Positions 1 to 9,259 of a stretch of DNA of 64,000 nucleotides are shown one piece after another. The DNA comes from Acidobacteriota bacterium. GTDB taxonomy: Bacteria > Acidobacteriota > Blastocatellia > Pyrinomonadales > Pyrinomonadaceae. Numbering within the stretch: the stretch's first letter is position 1; the number at the start of each line of letters is the position of its first letter. Location: positions 3,296,001 through 3,360,000 of the forward strand of contig CP065003.1 of NCBI GenBank assembly GCA_016700175.1, given 5' to 3'. A program made the translations under genes and the position numbers. The notes under the pieces are model-generated. The model was not told the DNA's origin. It saw only the letters and a list, made by a program, of their open reading frames with translations, and did not search any database.

Positions 1-613
1 CGGTCCAATACAGAGGCTTGTCTCCGTACGTCCTTGCGTAATAGTAGGTCCTCGGCATTGTTCCGTACGGAATATTCTTCTTCTCTTTAAGCCTCTGGCT
101 TACGGGGATCGTCTTGCATTCTCCTTTCTTGACACTCCACCAGCCTTCGGTCCAGAAGCCGTAATTCGTCTCATAACCGAGCGAGAAATAGACCTCGTCG
201 TCAAATCTCTCGTTGCAGACCTTCAAGCTGTATTTCGTGCGGATATTCTTGAAGCGGGAGAAGCCGAATCGTCTGCCTGTTCCGATGATGATCTTCCCCG
301 TGTCCGCCGGGAGGTCCCGGGCATACAGGTACTTGTCAAGAATTTTCCTTGATTCGTAGACCTTTACCTTGAACGGCGTGAAAACGCCTTCCCTGTTCCA
401 GAAGATGTTCTCCCCGCTCCGTAGCTCAACACAGCCGATAGCGAACAAGGTGATCTCCTTGTCCTTATGCATGCAGATCTTTCTGGTTTCGCCCGAATTG
501 TTCTTGATCTCGACCGGTGGGTTGGTCGCGAGGCTTTGAGCCTCGACGCTGTTGGGTAAAAGTATAAGTGCGGCTGCAGTGAACAGCAGTGATGAAGCAA
601 TCGTCCTGATCAT
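1..613 (-). CDS. DUF1036 family secreted protein, truncated at the window edge
   Basis: The reverse strand is open from an ATG at 613 to the left edge, so the C-terminus is missing. The first 26 or so residues form a signal peptide (MIRTIASS, hydrophobic stretch, NSVEAQS), so the product is probably exported. Further in, the segment KVCNERFDDEVYFSLGY followed by FWTEGWWSVKKGECKTI matches my memory of DUF1036 proteins, a small family with a Trp-rich core and conserved cysteines and no assigned function. A GGAG lies about 8 bases before the ATG. About 204 codons are visible. The family call rests on pattern recognition only. Confidence 0.75.
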   Translation of the reverse strand, partial: MIRTIASSLLFTAAALILLPNSVEAQSLATNPPVEIKNNSGETRKICMHKDKEITLFAIGCVELRSGENIFWNREGVFTPFKVKVYESRKILDKYLYARDLPADTGKIIIGTGRRFGFSRFKNIRTKYSLKVCNERFDDEVYFSLGYETNYGFWTEGWWSVKKGECKTIPVSQRLKEKKNIPYGTMPRTYYYARTYGDKPLYWT

Positions 614-885
614 TCCGTTTCTCCCGTTGCTGGTTGAGGTGATGAATCGCTTTGAGTATAGAACACTCGTAAAATCACCCTTCGAACGGTTCACGAGTTT
701 ATCTTGCAGAAAGCGCGGGCAATTTCTTCATCTCTTTGTATAGTCTGCCGGCCGGGGAGTCAAAGTTCTTGCGTGACCGGTTCCGAGCCTTCCGCAATCG
801 AGAAAGGTTCGAGCGTCGTGTCCGGTGTCCGGTCAAAAGGCCGAGATCCCATTACCAAGATCAAGCAATGGAGTAGAATTAAAAT

Positions 886-1506
886 ATGAAACCAAGAATG
901 CTCTTCACCTCTTTGTTCGCTGTCGCGATTCTCGTTTCCGCCGCCTTCGCCGACTCGCCGATCACCTCAACCGATTTCGCCAAAGCCTACCAGGACGAGC
1001 CGATCGTTGCCGCCGCGGCCGATGCGAAAGGCGTCATTAACGACCGGCTGATGGAGTATCTCGTCAACGAGTACAACCCGATCGATGTGAAGATGGCCGT
1101 CATCAACCAGATCGGCTGGCAGATCAGCGGGCGTAAGAACTCGCAGCTTTTCCTCGAGTACCTGGCGAAGAACCGCGGGTATTCCGACGCTGAGAGGCTC
1201 TATAAGAAAGGAAAGGACTTTGAACTGCTTTCCTATGCTTACCTGAAGGCGATGGACAATTACTTCGAGGTCGACGAAGCGCTCCGGTTTGCGGATCGGG
1301 CTCTGAAAGAGAACAAGGGTAAGAGCCGCACATTCCATCTGATCGCCGGCCTGATCAAGGCACAGAAGATGATGGACTCGAGCTTCTGCGCGGTGTATCA
1401 GATCACGGACGGGATCCGCAAGAATGAGAAGCTGATGAACGATATGCGGACGAAGGCTATCGGGATCATTTACGAGTACATGGATATCTACGGCGAGTCG
1501 TGCTGA
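886..1506 (+). CDS. Secreted protein of unknown function
   Basis: 206 residues. It begins with a clear signal peptide (MKPRMLFTSLFAVAILVSAAFAD, cleavage likely after the AFA near residue 22). The mature part looks mostly alpha-helical, with short helices such as SQLFLEYLAKN, ERLYKKGKDFELLSYAYLKAMD and VDEALRFADRALKENKG. These could be degenerate TPR- or Sel1-like hairpins, but I cannot assign a family. No strong Shine-Dalgarno is visible; the leader is A-rich (GAATTAAAAT). The gene stands alone, with a repeat block beginning about 10 bases after its stop. Confidence 0.7.
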   Translation: MKPRMLFTSLFAVAILVSAAFADSPITSTDFAKAYQDEPIVAAAADAKGVINDRLMEYLVNEYNPIDVKMAVINQIGWQISGRKNSQLFLEYLAKNRGYSDAERLYKKGKDFELLSYAYLKAMDNYFEVDEALRFADRALKENKGKSRTFHLIAGLIKAQKMMDSSFCAVYQITDGIRKNEKLMNDMRTKAIGIIYEYMDIYGESC

Positions 1507-1517
1507 AGGTAGTTCAG

Positions 1518-1711
1518 GGTTCCAAGTTCCAGGTTCAAAGATAGGCGGCGGAACCCCAAGCGTGAGCGCGGGGGCGGGGCAGAAACGCGACCGTCAGGGA
1601 GCGTGCCGAATCGAGTTCCAGGTTCCAAGTTCCAGGTTCAAAGATAGGCGGCGGAACCCCAAGCGTGAGCGAGGGGGCGGGGCAGAAACGCGACCGTGAG
1701 GGAACGTGCCT
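1518..1711. repeat. Two direct copies of a 103-bp intergenic repeat with hairpin modules
   Basis: Copy one spans 1518-1620 and copy two 1621-1711, nearly identical. Each starts with a GGTTCCAAGTTCCAGGTTC motif and then carries two palindromes. The first is CCCC-AA-GC-GTGA-GC-GGGG-like (1554-1573). The second is ACGC-GA-CC-GTCA-GG-GA-GCGT (1585-1604). The same modules recur across the window. From here to 2226 no gene can be supported; 1712-1760 holds AGTACTGAG-type repeats. Confidence 0.8.
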
Positions 1712-1826
1712 ACCGGAAGTACTGAGTGAAAAGTACTGAGTACTGAGCGGCGGCCCCTTGGCGTTAAACCGTCTATGCGTGGCTTGTTTCCTGTGTACAG
1801 GCGGGGCGCTTGGAAGGAGTATTTGA

Positions 1827-2055
1827 CCACAGAGGTCAAGGAGGGTTTCACGAAGAGCACGGAGAACTTTGGCTCTCAGTATCCCGATTTCAGTCTTCGC
1901 GGCTCGGCGCCTTTGCGGGAGAGGACTTATCTGAGCGATCTCTTTCCGGCGGTTGGTTTTAACGCGAAGGCCGCAAAGGTCTCCGCCAAGATCGCTGAGG
2001 TTTCAGGTCCTCTCCGTGTCCACTGTGAGAACCTCTGTGGCCTTTGCGGTCAAAA
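1827..2055. repeat. Imperfect inverted repeat of the CACAGAGG/GCAAAGG type
   Basis: The left arm near 1827-1865 (ACCACAGAGGTCAAGGAG) is answered by the right arm near 2008-2042 (TCCGTGTCCACTGTGAGA, then ACCTCTGTGG). An inner region carries AACGCGAAGGCCGCAAAGG, answered by GGCCTTTGCGGTC at 2039-2052. The block would fold into a long imperfect hairpin. It lies between the 206-residue secreted protein (+) and the convergent serine hydrolase (-). Confidence 0.6.
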
Positions 2056-2226
2056 CTTCCCCGCCTGCGACCGGACACCCGAGTGGGACATAGGCCGGCA
2101 CTTTCTTCTCAGTACTAGCGAAGCGCAGTGCCGTCTGCGGTCCAGTCAACGAGGCGTGAAAACCTCGTGAGACGACTCATCCAAATTCTCAGCACTCATC
2201 TCCCAAATCCGCGAAACCCTCAGTCC

Positions 2227-3327
2227 TCACCTACCTGGTTCGGCACCTGACTTGCGCTCAGGATCGAAAACGATCTCCGCGATCCAGGATGCAGTTTCAC
2301 TGGCGTTCTCGGTTTCGATGTTGCTCAGTATGACGATCAAAACATCGTCGTCCGGATAGCGTGCGATGTGAGCCGAAAAACCGTGAGTCGCGCCGGTGTG
2401 ATTGTACAGTCGTTTTCCGCCCCTGCTAGTCACTTTCCATCCGAAACCGTACTCGTTCTTGTATGCCGTGAACATTCGGTCAAGTGACTTCTTTGAAAGC
2501 AGCTTGCCTGAAAAGAGCGCCCTGTCCAGCAGGAACAGGTCCCCTGCTGTCGAAAGCAGTCCGCCTGCAGAATATCCGGCCGGGTCCGTAAGTTTGTCGT
2601 TATAGACCTGGCCGTCCTTCCGGACATATCCCTGCGCCCTTTCATTGATGATCGGCCGGGGGTCGTCATAAAGCGTTCCGCTCATACCGACAGGGCCGAG
2701 GATGTTTTCTGTGAGGAACGGCGTGTACAGTTTTCCCGAGGCTTTCTCAATGACGTATCCGAGAAGGCAGTAGCCGAAGTTGCTGTACTTGTATTCCTCA
2801 CCGGGTTGACCTTGTAACTGCCTGTTCTTAAGTGACTTAACGATGCGGTCTATTTCATCGGACGTCTTCTCTACCGGAACGGCATCCATCGCACCAAAGA
2901 GGTCGGGGATCCCGGAAGTGTGAGTCAGAAGATGCCTGATCCGGACCAATTGCCACTCCGCAGGACAGTCGGAGATAAACTTGCAGATACTGTCCTCGAA
3001 ATCCAGCTTTCCCATCTCCTGCAGTTTCGCTACGGCTATCGCCGTCAAAGGCTTGGTCACCGAACCGATACGAAACTTCGTTTGCGGCGTATTCGGAACC
3101 GAATACTCGTGGTCCGCCATACCGTAAGCATTCTGAACAACTACTTTTCCGTCCAGTGCCACGAGGACGATCCCGCTGAATTCCTGACCCTTGACCCTGC
3201 TGCTTACGTAGCTGTCGATCTGTTGAGAGAGCGACTGACCGTAAACCGACGGGCAGACAAACAAGAGGACGGCTATCAACAAGGGTACGATCCGACGTGG
3301 GGCGATCTGGGTATTCCTGCTTCGCAT
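2227..3327 (-). CDS. Serine hydrolase, class C beta-lactamase-like (S12-type)
   Basis: 366 residues from the ATG at 3327, chosen because the next residues make a signal peptide (MRSRNTQIAPRRIVPLLIAVLL...VYGQS) and a GAGGAG lies upstream; the open frame extends 29 codons further without a signal. Penicillin-binding motifs are in order: SVTK near residue 89 (nucleophile Ser and Lys), YSN in KYSNFGYCLLGY, and HTG near the C-terminus (LYNHTGATHGF). The fold is that of secreted D-aminopeptidases, esterases and beta-lactamase-related proteins; substrate cannot be read from sequence. One of four such paralogues in this window. Confidence 0.85.
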   Translation of the reverse strand: MRSRNTQIAPRRIVPLLIAVLLFVCPSVYGQSLSQQIDSYVSSRVKGQEFSGIVLVALDGKVVVQNAYGMADHEYSVPNTPQTKFRIGSVTKPLTAIAVAKLQEMGKLDFEDSICKFISDCPAEWQLVRIRHLLTHTSGIPDLFGAMDAVPVEKTSDEIDRIVKSLKNRQLQGQPGEEYKYSNFGYCLLGYVIEKASGKLYTPFLTENILGPVGMSGTLYDDPRPIINERAQGYVRKDGQVYNDKLTDPAGYSAGGLLSTAGDLFLLDRALFSGKLLSKKSLDRMFTAYKNEYGFGWKVTSRGGKRLYNHTGATHGFSAHIARYPDDDVLIVILSNIETENASETASWIAEIVFDPERKSGAEPGR

Positions 3328-3471
3328 GGGTAATCGAAACTCCTCGGGTTGCAGCCGTCGACCGAAGGCGGGCAATTCCGCACTTGGGTGCGCGACGGAC
3401 GCCGGACTTTGCATTCAGGGACAGCTATGAATCATAAACTGGGACTCCGGCGATCGAACCCCACTCAGTAC

Positions 3472-3888
3472 TCAGTCCTTCTTGAGGGAGGCGCCCGCTC
3501 CGTTTCTCGCTTTCATATCTTTGTAAGCCGCGTGGATCATGTCCGACAGTGCTTCCTCGTCGATGCCGGTTCCGGGCCGGATCTTGACGTGCCTCATAAA
3601 CTTTCCCGAGCCTTCCAGCAAACCGCCCAGGTCCGGGAGCAGGGCGCCGAGGAAGAATCCGACGTTGACGTGGGCTTTGAAGGAATCGACGTAACAGAAA
3701 GCCGCGTCGCCTATGCACGCGGTCGGCTGGCCGTCGTGGAGAAGCTCAAGCACGTCGTCACCGCAGGCACGCATCAGTTCGAACCAACGCTTCGCGATTC
3801 GGGCCAGATGGCCCGGCCGCTCGTCGAACCAGGACTCGATCGCCGGATCGCGCTTCGAACCTCCCGGGAATCGAAGTATCCGTTCCAT
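3472..3888 (-). CDS. DUF1801 domain protein
   Basis: 138 residues, no signal peptide, probably cytoplasmic. The pattern GDDVLELLHDGQPTACIGDAAFCYVDSFKAHVNVGFFLGA resembles DUF1801 (YdhG/YdeI-like) proteins, which carry the V-x-VGFF strand, and FMRHVKIR agrees with the family's C-terminal half. Function of the family is not established. It lies 47 bases behind the histidine-phosphatase lipoprotein on the same strand and may share its transcript. The start at 3888 is an ATG with no clear ribosome site. Confidence 0.75.
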   Translation of the reverse strand: MERILRFPGGSKRDPAIESWFDERPGHLARIAKRWFELMRACGDDVLELLHDGQPTACIGDAAFCYVDSFKAHVNVGFFLGALLPDLGGLLEGSGKFMRHVKIRPGTGIDEEALSDMIHAAYKDMKARNGAGASLKKD

Positions 3889-3935
3889 CAGATAAATGCG
3901 TGCAGCAGAATCGCCTTCTTTGGGCCGGGCGGTTT

Positions 3936-4529
3936 CTAGAACATCATCGAGCCCGCGGCTTCCTTCTTTTCTTCACTCTCAGCCGGTTTCTCGAACGCCG
4001 CGCCGTATCTCAGAAGCACGCTGTTCACCGTCCCGTCCTTTCCGATCGTAACGATGTAGAGCCGGTCATACTCGCCCTTTTCGTCGATCGCAGTTCCGGG
4101 ATCGCCACCGAGCAACTTCGCAAGCTCGGGAGTCGTGTTGCTGTGGCCCACGACAAGATGGCGTCCGCCTGTCTCTTTCAGCTTTTTCGCAAAGCCCGCC
4201 AGGTCCTTTGGATCGTATTTCTCGACCTCGACGCCCTCGGCCTTCGCAACCGGGGCCGCGGTGTCGCGGGTGCGGATGAAGTCGGTCGAATGCACGTGCT
4301 CGATGTCCGAGCTTTTCAGAGTTTCGGCGAGCACTTCCGTGCGGGCCTTGCCGGCCTCGGAGAGTTCGGGATCCTTGCCGTCGTCGGTCTTTTCCGCGTG
4401 ACGGACGAGAAAGACGACGAGCGGTTTCTGTTCCGCGGTGGGCGGCGGCTTTTGTTCGGTCGGTTCGGACGGGCATCCGGCCAACAATATCGCGAAAGCG
4501 ACGATGAGAAGTGCGATTGTGTTTTTCAT
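3936..4529 (-). CDS. Histidine phosphatase (phosphoglycerate-mutase-like) lipoprotein
   Basis: 197 residues. A lipoprotein signal (MKNTIALLIVAFAILLAGC, acylated Cys at 19) is followed by a Pro/Glu/Lys linker and a histidine-phosphatase domain. The catalytic RHAEK motif is at Arg43/His44 and the second histidine is at VVGHSNTTPEL (about His129); STDFIRTRDTA supplies the usual phosphate-pocket Arg region. It should act as a membrane-anchored phosphatase outside the cytoplasm; substrate unknown. The domain is short and lacks the insertions of true phosphoglycerate mutases, closest to SixA/Ais-type members. Confidence 0.85.
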   Translation of the reverse strand: MKNTIALLIVAFAILLAGCPSEPTEQKPPPTAEQKPLVVFLVRHAEKTDDGKDPELSEAGKARTEVLAETLKSSDIEHVHSTDFIRTRDTAAPVAKAEGVEVEKYDPKDLAGFAKKLKETGGRHLVVGHSNTTPELAKLLGGDPGTAIDEKGEYDRLYIVTIGKDGTVNSVLLRYGAAFEKPAESEEKKEAAGSMMF

Positions 4530-4620
4530 TTTCTGGTCTTTTTATCCGGCCGGCGTGTCGCGGACCGGGCTTCTGCTGTCAATGCCGTACAGATCTCCAA
4601 AAGTCCATTGACCGGGAATG

Positions 4621-5865
4621 CTACGCGAGCTCAAACGCAAGAATGGAAACGTCGTCCTCAAGGCTCCGGGGCCCGGTCCATCCCCTTACGTTCTCGAGAA
4701 TCGTTCCGACGGATCCATCCAGATCGAGACCGCTCAGATTCGCCACATTAGTGGCGAGCCTCTCCGTCCCGAAACCGGCCTCGCCTTCACCTTCGGCCTC
4801 CGTGACGCCGTCCGTATAGAGAAAGACCCGGTCTCCCGAATCGAGACCGACGACATTTTCGGTATAGCCCGGCTCAGAAAACATCCCGACGGGAAAGCCT
4901 TCGACCTTCAGGATATCCACCGAACCGTCTTTCCGCGCGACGATAAGAGGCGGATTGGCGGCCGTTACGAACCGGAATTCCCGCGAGCTCACATCCACGA
5001 TCCCATAGCACATCGTGAAATACTGGGCGTTTTCCGCGTCCATCTGAAACTGAAGGTTGAGCTCCTCCGCAACCTTTACCGGGTACAGGGACTCGATAGC
5101 GGCGGGATCCCTTTCTCCGATCGGATTTGAAACCGCCTGGAAATGACGCGTGAACCAGTGGCTCAGCGTTACCGAGAGCAGAGAGGCCCTGACGCCGTGA
5201 CCGCTGACGTCGACCATGTAAACGGCAAAGCGGTCCCTGTCTATCCGAAAGACGTTCAAAGTGTCGCCGCCGAGTTCGTCGCACGGCTGGTAGAGCCACG
5301 AGAATTTGATCCGCTCGGACATCGGAGCGCTGTCGGGAAGAAGAGACCTTTGGATAGCGGCGGCCGCCTCAAGGTCACGCTTCATACTCCGGTTGGCGTT
5401 TTTCAACTGCTCATTCGCATCGCGAAGTGCGCTCTCCGCGTTCTTTCTCTTCGTAATGTCGGACTGGACGCCAATAAAATGCGTTACCTCGCCGGAGGCG
5501 TCGGAAACGGGAGTGAGGGAGAGCCGGTTCCAGAAAGGCTCCCCGCTCTTCTTGTAATTCAATATCTCGACCGTGCATTCCTTTCCCGACCGAAGCGCGT
5601 TGCGGATCTCGTCGACGGTTTCCGTCTCTGTCCCTTCGCCCTGCAGAAAGCGGCAATTATGTCCTAGCATCGAGCTGGCCGAATATCCGGTAAGCCTTTC
5701 GAATCCTTCGTTTATGTAGATAAGAGGCTGGTCAGGCAAGCGCATGTCCGCGATCGTTATTCCTTCGGCAGCGACATCCAGAGCCCTGTCTTTCAGCAAG
5801 AGGATATCCGATCCGTGGGAATCTCGGCCCGAGGCAGTTGGACCGGCTTTCTCGTGCTTGTCCAT
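4621..5865 (-). CDS. LOV-domain PP2C (SpoIIE/RsbU-type) phosphatase, likely blue-light sensor
   Basis: 414 residues from the ATG at 5865 (a GTG three codons earlier is possible; neither has a clear Shine-Dalgarno). Residues about 30-150 are a LOV-type PAS domain. The photoactive motif GHNCRFLQ is intact with the adduct-forming cysteine at about Cys71. It is supported by the flavin-contacting LNYKKSGEPFWNRL and by GVQSDIT. A coiled linker (ALRDANEQLKNANRSMKRDLEAAAAIQRSLLP in part) leads to a SpoIIE phosphatase domain with metal-binding Asp in ELGGDTL and DVSGHG and in LYTDGVTEAEGE. Such proteins dephosphorylate an anti-sigma-factor antagonist when illuminated. No partner STAS or anti-sigma gene lies beside it. 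Confidence 0.9.
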   Translation of the reverse strand: MDKHEKAGPTASGRDSHGSDILLLKDRALDVAAEGITIADMRLPDQPLIYINEGFERLTGYSASSMLGHNCRFLQGEGTETETVDEIRNALRSGKECTVEILNYKKSGEPFWNRLSLTPVSDASGEVTHFIGVQSDITKRKNAESALRDANEQLKNANRSMKRDLEAAAAIQRSLLPDSAPMSERIKFSWLYQPCDELGGDTLNVFRIDRDRFAVYMVDVSGHGVRASLLSVTLSHWFTRHFQAVSNPIGERDPAAIESLYPVKVAEELNLQFQMDAENAQYFTMCYGIVDVSSREFRFVTAANPPLIVARKDGSVDILKVEGFPVGMFSEPGYTENVVGLDSGDRVFLYTDGVTEAEGEGEAGFGTERLATNVANLSGLDLDGSVGTILENVRGWTGPRSLEDDVSILAFELA

Positions 5866-5989
5866 AAGCGTCACGACAAGAGACTACTCAAGACTGCTTC
5901 TTCTGTCTACAACGGGTTTGGGTAAGGGTGTACGTAAACCTACGCGGGCCGAATCTCAGTTTGCGTCGATGACGCGGGCAAATCGCCAA

Positions 5990-6145
5990 GGGTCCTTGAA
6001 TCCGGATCGGATCCATGGGCGCAAGCGGCGGAAACAGGAATCGGAACTTGGAGCGCAAGCGACGGGAATAACAGAATTCAGCCGTCCGCTTAGCGGCCAC
6101 TTGAGTTCAGCCGTGGGTAAGCCCGGAGGGCGCCACCCAAGGACT
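5990..6145. repeat. Composite palindromic intergenic repeat
   Basis: This block fills much of the 450-base gap between the LOV phosphatase and the next gene. It contains GAGCGCAAGCGACGGG (a copy of the CCCG...CGGG hairpin family with a weakened left arm) and the palindrome TCCGC-TTA-GCGGC near 6085-6095. It also has the linker TTGAGTTCAGCC and the hairpin GTGGGTAAGCCCGGAGGGCG...CCAC. The last part matches the uninterrupted version of the site where the IS element at 13.8 kb has inserted. No gene is supported between 5866 and 6316. Confidence 0.65.
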
Positions 6146-6316
6146 TGTTCCAGATGTTTATTACGACCAGATCGGGGACACGGATGAGCACTGATCTGAG
6201 CGGGCTTGACCGGCGGAGATCTCAGAAATCGTCCGTGTTCATCTGTGTCCTTTTCTTCGGGCTAAATGCGGCTATTTAAAGTTCGATCAAACGACCGTAC
6301 GAAAGCAACGGGTGGG

Positions 6317-7183
6317 TCACTTGACCTTGACGCGGGCAAAGCCGCCCTTTTCCCATTTTAATGAGTAAAGGTGGCGTCCGAGACCCTGTCTTTCGTATCC
6401 CTCTTCATCTTCCCGCCAGACCTTTTCGAATACTCGCATCGTCGTGCCATTCCTGGGAAGCTCATAATGAACCTCTTCACTGAAATCCGGAATGACGGCT
6501 TCGGATACGTTCACCCAGGCCGAATCCCTGAATTCGAGAAAGACAGCCGATGACTCTCCTTCGACCGTGACCGAGATTCCCACAAGGTGTGTACTATCCG
6601 GTTTTCGAAAGACCGCCATCTCGAGGCAGTTCTGCGCTCCGTCGCAGCCCGCCTTCAGATAGCCGTTTTTCGGATCGTCAACCTCGAGGAAGTCGCGCAG
6701 GTACTCTCTCTTCGCCTGTTCGCAGTCCTGGTCGGTCTCCCACTTACAGCCTTCCATCACGAAGTACTCATCAGTCAAAAGCATAAAGTAATCTCTAACG
6801 GTCTTGGGGGATAAGAACTCGGGACGCTTTGCCTCACCGACGCTGATGGAGAAAGTCTCAACGAAAGCTCTTTGGGGATCGCCTGCCATGCCGGAGACCC
6901 TGACTTTGGCAGTGCCTTTCGCTAGCCCCTTTACCTTCAGAAGATTGCCCCTGAGGGAAGCCTCGACTATCCCATTCGGAGAGATTCTGACCTCAACGGC
7001 GTTCTCGTCGAAATCGTATTCCGCCAACATGAAGCCGATACTCCTGCCTGTATCGACCTTGCCGCTACGCGTCTCCTGCGCAGCAGCTTCAATTCCGAAC
7101 GACGAAAGAACGAACGCGGCGGCAAATCCGGCGATTACGAAGCGGATCGCTGTCGACTGCCTGACCGAAAAGTAGTTGATCAT
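6317..7183 (-). CDS. Secreted protein of unknown function
   Basis: 288 residues from the ATG at 7183, picked because TTAGGAG stands 8 bases before it and the following residues form a signal peptide (MINYFSVRQSTAIRFVIAGFAAAFVLSSFGIEAAAQ). The segment EVRISPNGIVEASLRGNLLKVKGLAKGTAKVRV resembles a bacterial Ig-like (BIG2-type) repeat. The rest, with paired cysteines (GCKWETDQDC, AGCDGAQNC), is not recognised. Exported, function unknown. Confidence 0.7.
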   Translation of the reverse strand: MINYFSVRQSTAIRFVIAGFAAAFVLSSFGIEAAAQETRSGKVDTGRSIGFMLAEYDFDENAVEVRISPNGIVEASLRGNLLKVKGLAKGTAKVRVSGMAGDPQRAFVETFSISVGEAKRPEFLSPKTVRDYFMLLTDEYFVMEGCKWETDQDCEQAKREYLRDFLEVDDPKNGYLKAGCDGAQNCLEMAVFRKPDSTHLVGISVTVEGESSAVFLEFRDSAWVNVSEAVIPDFSEEVHYELPRNGTTMRVFEKVWREDEEGYERQGLGRHLYSLKWEKGGFARVKVK

Positions 7184-7387
7184 CTTCATATCTCCTAACA
7201 ATAATTTCGGAACTTCGAGCACAAGGCTCAGACGCGGACGTACGGCGGAATCCGTTTTGCGCGCATCGGTGAGAATTCGATCAGGTGCCGATCTTGGTCT
7301 TCCCACTTACTGTGGGACGGGACGGTCTAGCAGAGATTCGGCGCTATCAGGGAGATTAAGGGTTGGTTGTCATCGGTCCAGGAGAAG

Positions 7388-9259
7388 CTATCTAAATGCC
7401 GGGTCCATGTTTCCCGCGATCTCGAAGTGCCTTTCCGCGAGCGAGTTCATCCCGACATTTTTCAGCCTCTGGCCCAGCATCCAGTGGAAAGGCGCGTTCC
7501 TGGGTATGTACGGCGAGGCCTTCCGCTCGAAAGCAGACGCCGAATCGGTGTCGCCTTCCGCCTCGGCAGCGCCAGCCAGGAAGAGACTTGCCAGCGCGAT
7601 TCTCTCGTTGGCATTCACCGCCGCTTTCCACTCCGACACGGCCTCATCTTTCCGGCCAAGCTGCCAAAGCGATTCGCCCTTTTCCACACGGGCAAGGATC
7701 AAGTCGGGTCTCTCCTGAAACGCCCGGTCCAGGCTCGCGAGCGCTTCTTCATACCTGCCGGAGCGGTTCAGGATCGCGCCTCGGTAGTAAAGGCTAAGAG
7801 CCTTCGGCTCGCCGTCCTGGCTCGCCTCGGCTTCCGAGAGCAGCTCAGCGGAACGGTTCGTGTCGCCGGACAGGAACTCCATCCAGGCGAGTTTCGGCAA
7901 AGCTGTCGTGTTCTCGAAGAGGGCGATAGAGCGCGCCCGGTTCAAATGGTGCTTGCTCTCTTCAATGTTCTGCCTGTCAGTGGGGGTCAGCCATCGAGCC
8001 GGATCCGCCTGAGCGAGAGCCAGCTCGTCCGGGAGTCCCACACGTTCATATGCGCGTGTCCCCAGTGCTTCGTGATACCGTACCCAGCCGCTGTGCGCGT
8101 TCAGCCCGATCCACAGAGCCGCGACGCCCAGAAAGGCTGCCCCAGCGGTTCGTATCTTTCCTCCACTTTTCAGATCGAACTTGTAGAACGACAGATCTTT
8201 CGAACGGACAAGCCTCCACGATCTCATCGCGAGGAACGTTGTCACCGTTGCGATCCCGAGCGCCATCAGCATAGGGACCAGCTGATAAACGTCCCAGACC
8301 GCCATGAAGCTTCCGAAGAACACGCCCGCCGCGGCGATCTCCTCGGGCCACGTCAGCGAATAGGTCCTGGGGGTCGTACTTTTCACGGACGAGGCGGGTT
8401 TGCCGAATCCGAAATACAGCGCGTCGTTCGGGCATACGCTGACGCAGTCCATGCATTTCATGCATCCCGGATCGACGACCATCCCGTACTCTTTAACTTC
8501 TTTATGTACAAGCACGTTCGAGGTGCAGGTGGCCGTGCAATGGCCGCACTGTTCGCAATCGTCCGTCACCCTTATGCGCCCCGGAGCGACCTTGTCCGCG
8601 ACGCCGAAGAAGCCTCCGTACGGGCATGCGTAGGTGCAGAATCCTTTCTGGCCCAGGAAATAGACCGTGAGAAACCCGCATATAAAGAGGAAAGGAATGG
8701 CGACCGCCACGGGCGGAAATGTAGCCCAGAAGTCCGTGGTGATCAGGTGGTTTGTGAAGCCCGGTATCAGCGGTTCGTTCGCGGGCTTGACGAACCATCT
8801 GTAAACCGTCGGCCAGACGAACATATAAAGAGCGACTATCAAAGGCACGTAAACAAGCAGCCTGGAGCGGAAGGGCCTCGGTTTCAGTCCGATCTTCTTC
8901 AGCATCCAGCCGCATAGATCCTGAAGCGCGACGATATGGCACCCCCATCCGCAAACGAACCGCCCGAAAACAAGCGTCGCAAGTATCGCAAGAGTGAAGA
9001 AAATGAAGCCCGCGTTCAACGCACCGTTCTGGATCGTGAACATGGCTTCGGAGGGTTCGATCGGCGAAACCGTGCTTCCGGTGATCTGCCACTGGATGAT
9101 ATGAGCGATCATCAACAGGTTGAGTGTGATCAGGGCAGCAGCACGCCACCGCGCGGTCCGCGACTTCCGGATCGCGCCTTTGGCGGCCTCGGCGTTCAGG
9201 ACCGGCAGCTCGATCGACCTACCTTTCCTCTGTTCTTTAGGTGTGCAGTTTTTCGCCAT
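7388..9259 (-). CDS. Membrane 4Fe-4S polyferredoxin (NapH/CcoG-like) with C-terminal TPR domain
   Basis: About 623 residues from the ATG at 9259 (a GTG 14 codons earlier is also open). The N-terminal half has several transmembrane helices and the NosR/NapH/RdxA signature FGRFVCGWGCHIVALQD, then CTYACPYGG. A double 4Fe-4S ferredoxin follows: CEQCGHCTATC and CMKCMDCVSVC. These are electron-transfer proteins of the inner membrane. After two more helices the last 250 residues are TPR-like (LSLYYRGAILNRSGRYEEALASLDRAF and similar), an unusual appendage for this family. The redox partner is not in the window. Confidence 0.85.
   Translation of the reverse strand: MAKNCTPKEQRKGRSIELPVLNAEAAKGAIRKSRTARWRAAALITLNLLMIAHIIQWQITGSTVSPIEPSEAMFTIQNGALNAGFIFFTLAILATLVFGRFVCGWGCHIVALQDLCGWMLKKIGLKPRPFRSRLLVYVPLIVALYMFVWPTVYRWFVKPANEPLIPGFTNHLITTDFWATFPPVAVAIPFLFICGFLTVYFLGQKGFCTYACPYGGFFGVADKVAPGRIRVTDDCEQCGHCTATCTSNVLVHKEVKEYGMVVDPGCMKCMDCVSVCPNDALYFGFGKPASSVKSTTPRTYSLTWPEEIAAAGVFFGSFMAVWDVYQLVPMLMALGIATVTTFLAMRSWRLVRSKDLSFYKFDLKSGGKIRTAGAAFLGVAALWIGLNAHSGWVRYHEALGTRAYERVGLPDELALAQADPARWLTPTDRQNIEESKHHLNRARSIALFENTTALPKLAWMEFLSGDTNRSAELLSEAEASQDGEPKALSLYYRGAILNRSGRYEEALASLDRAFQERPDLILARVEKGESLWQLGRKDEAVSEWKAAVNANERIALASLFLAGAAEAEGDTDSASAFERKASPYIPRNAPFHWMLGQRLKNVGMNSLAERHFEIAGNMDPAFR

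Noticed and set aside
3900..4751. A 283-codon plus-strand open frame
   Set aside because: Overlaps the histidine phosphatase lipoprotein and the end of the LOV phosphatase on the other strand, both with clear catalytic motifs.
7367..8917. A 516-codon plus-strand open frame
   Set aside because: It lies opposite the membrane polyferredoxin gene, whose cysteine motifs are unmistakable. The frame product is Arg-rich and featureless.
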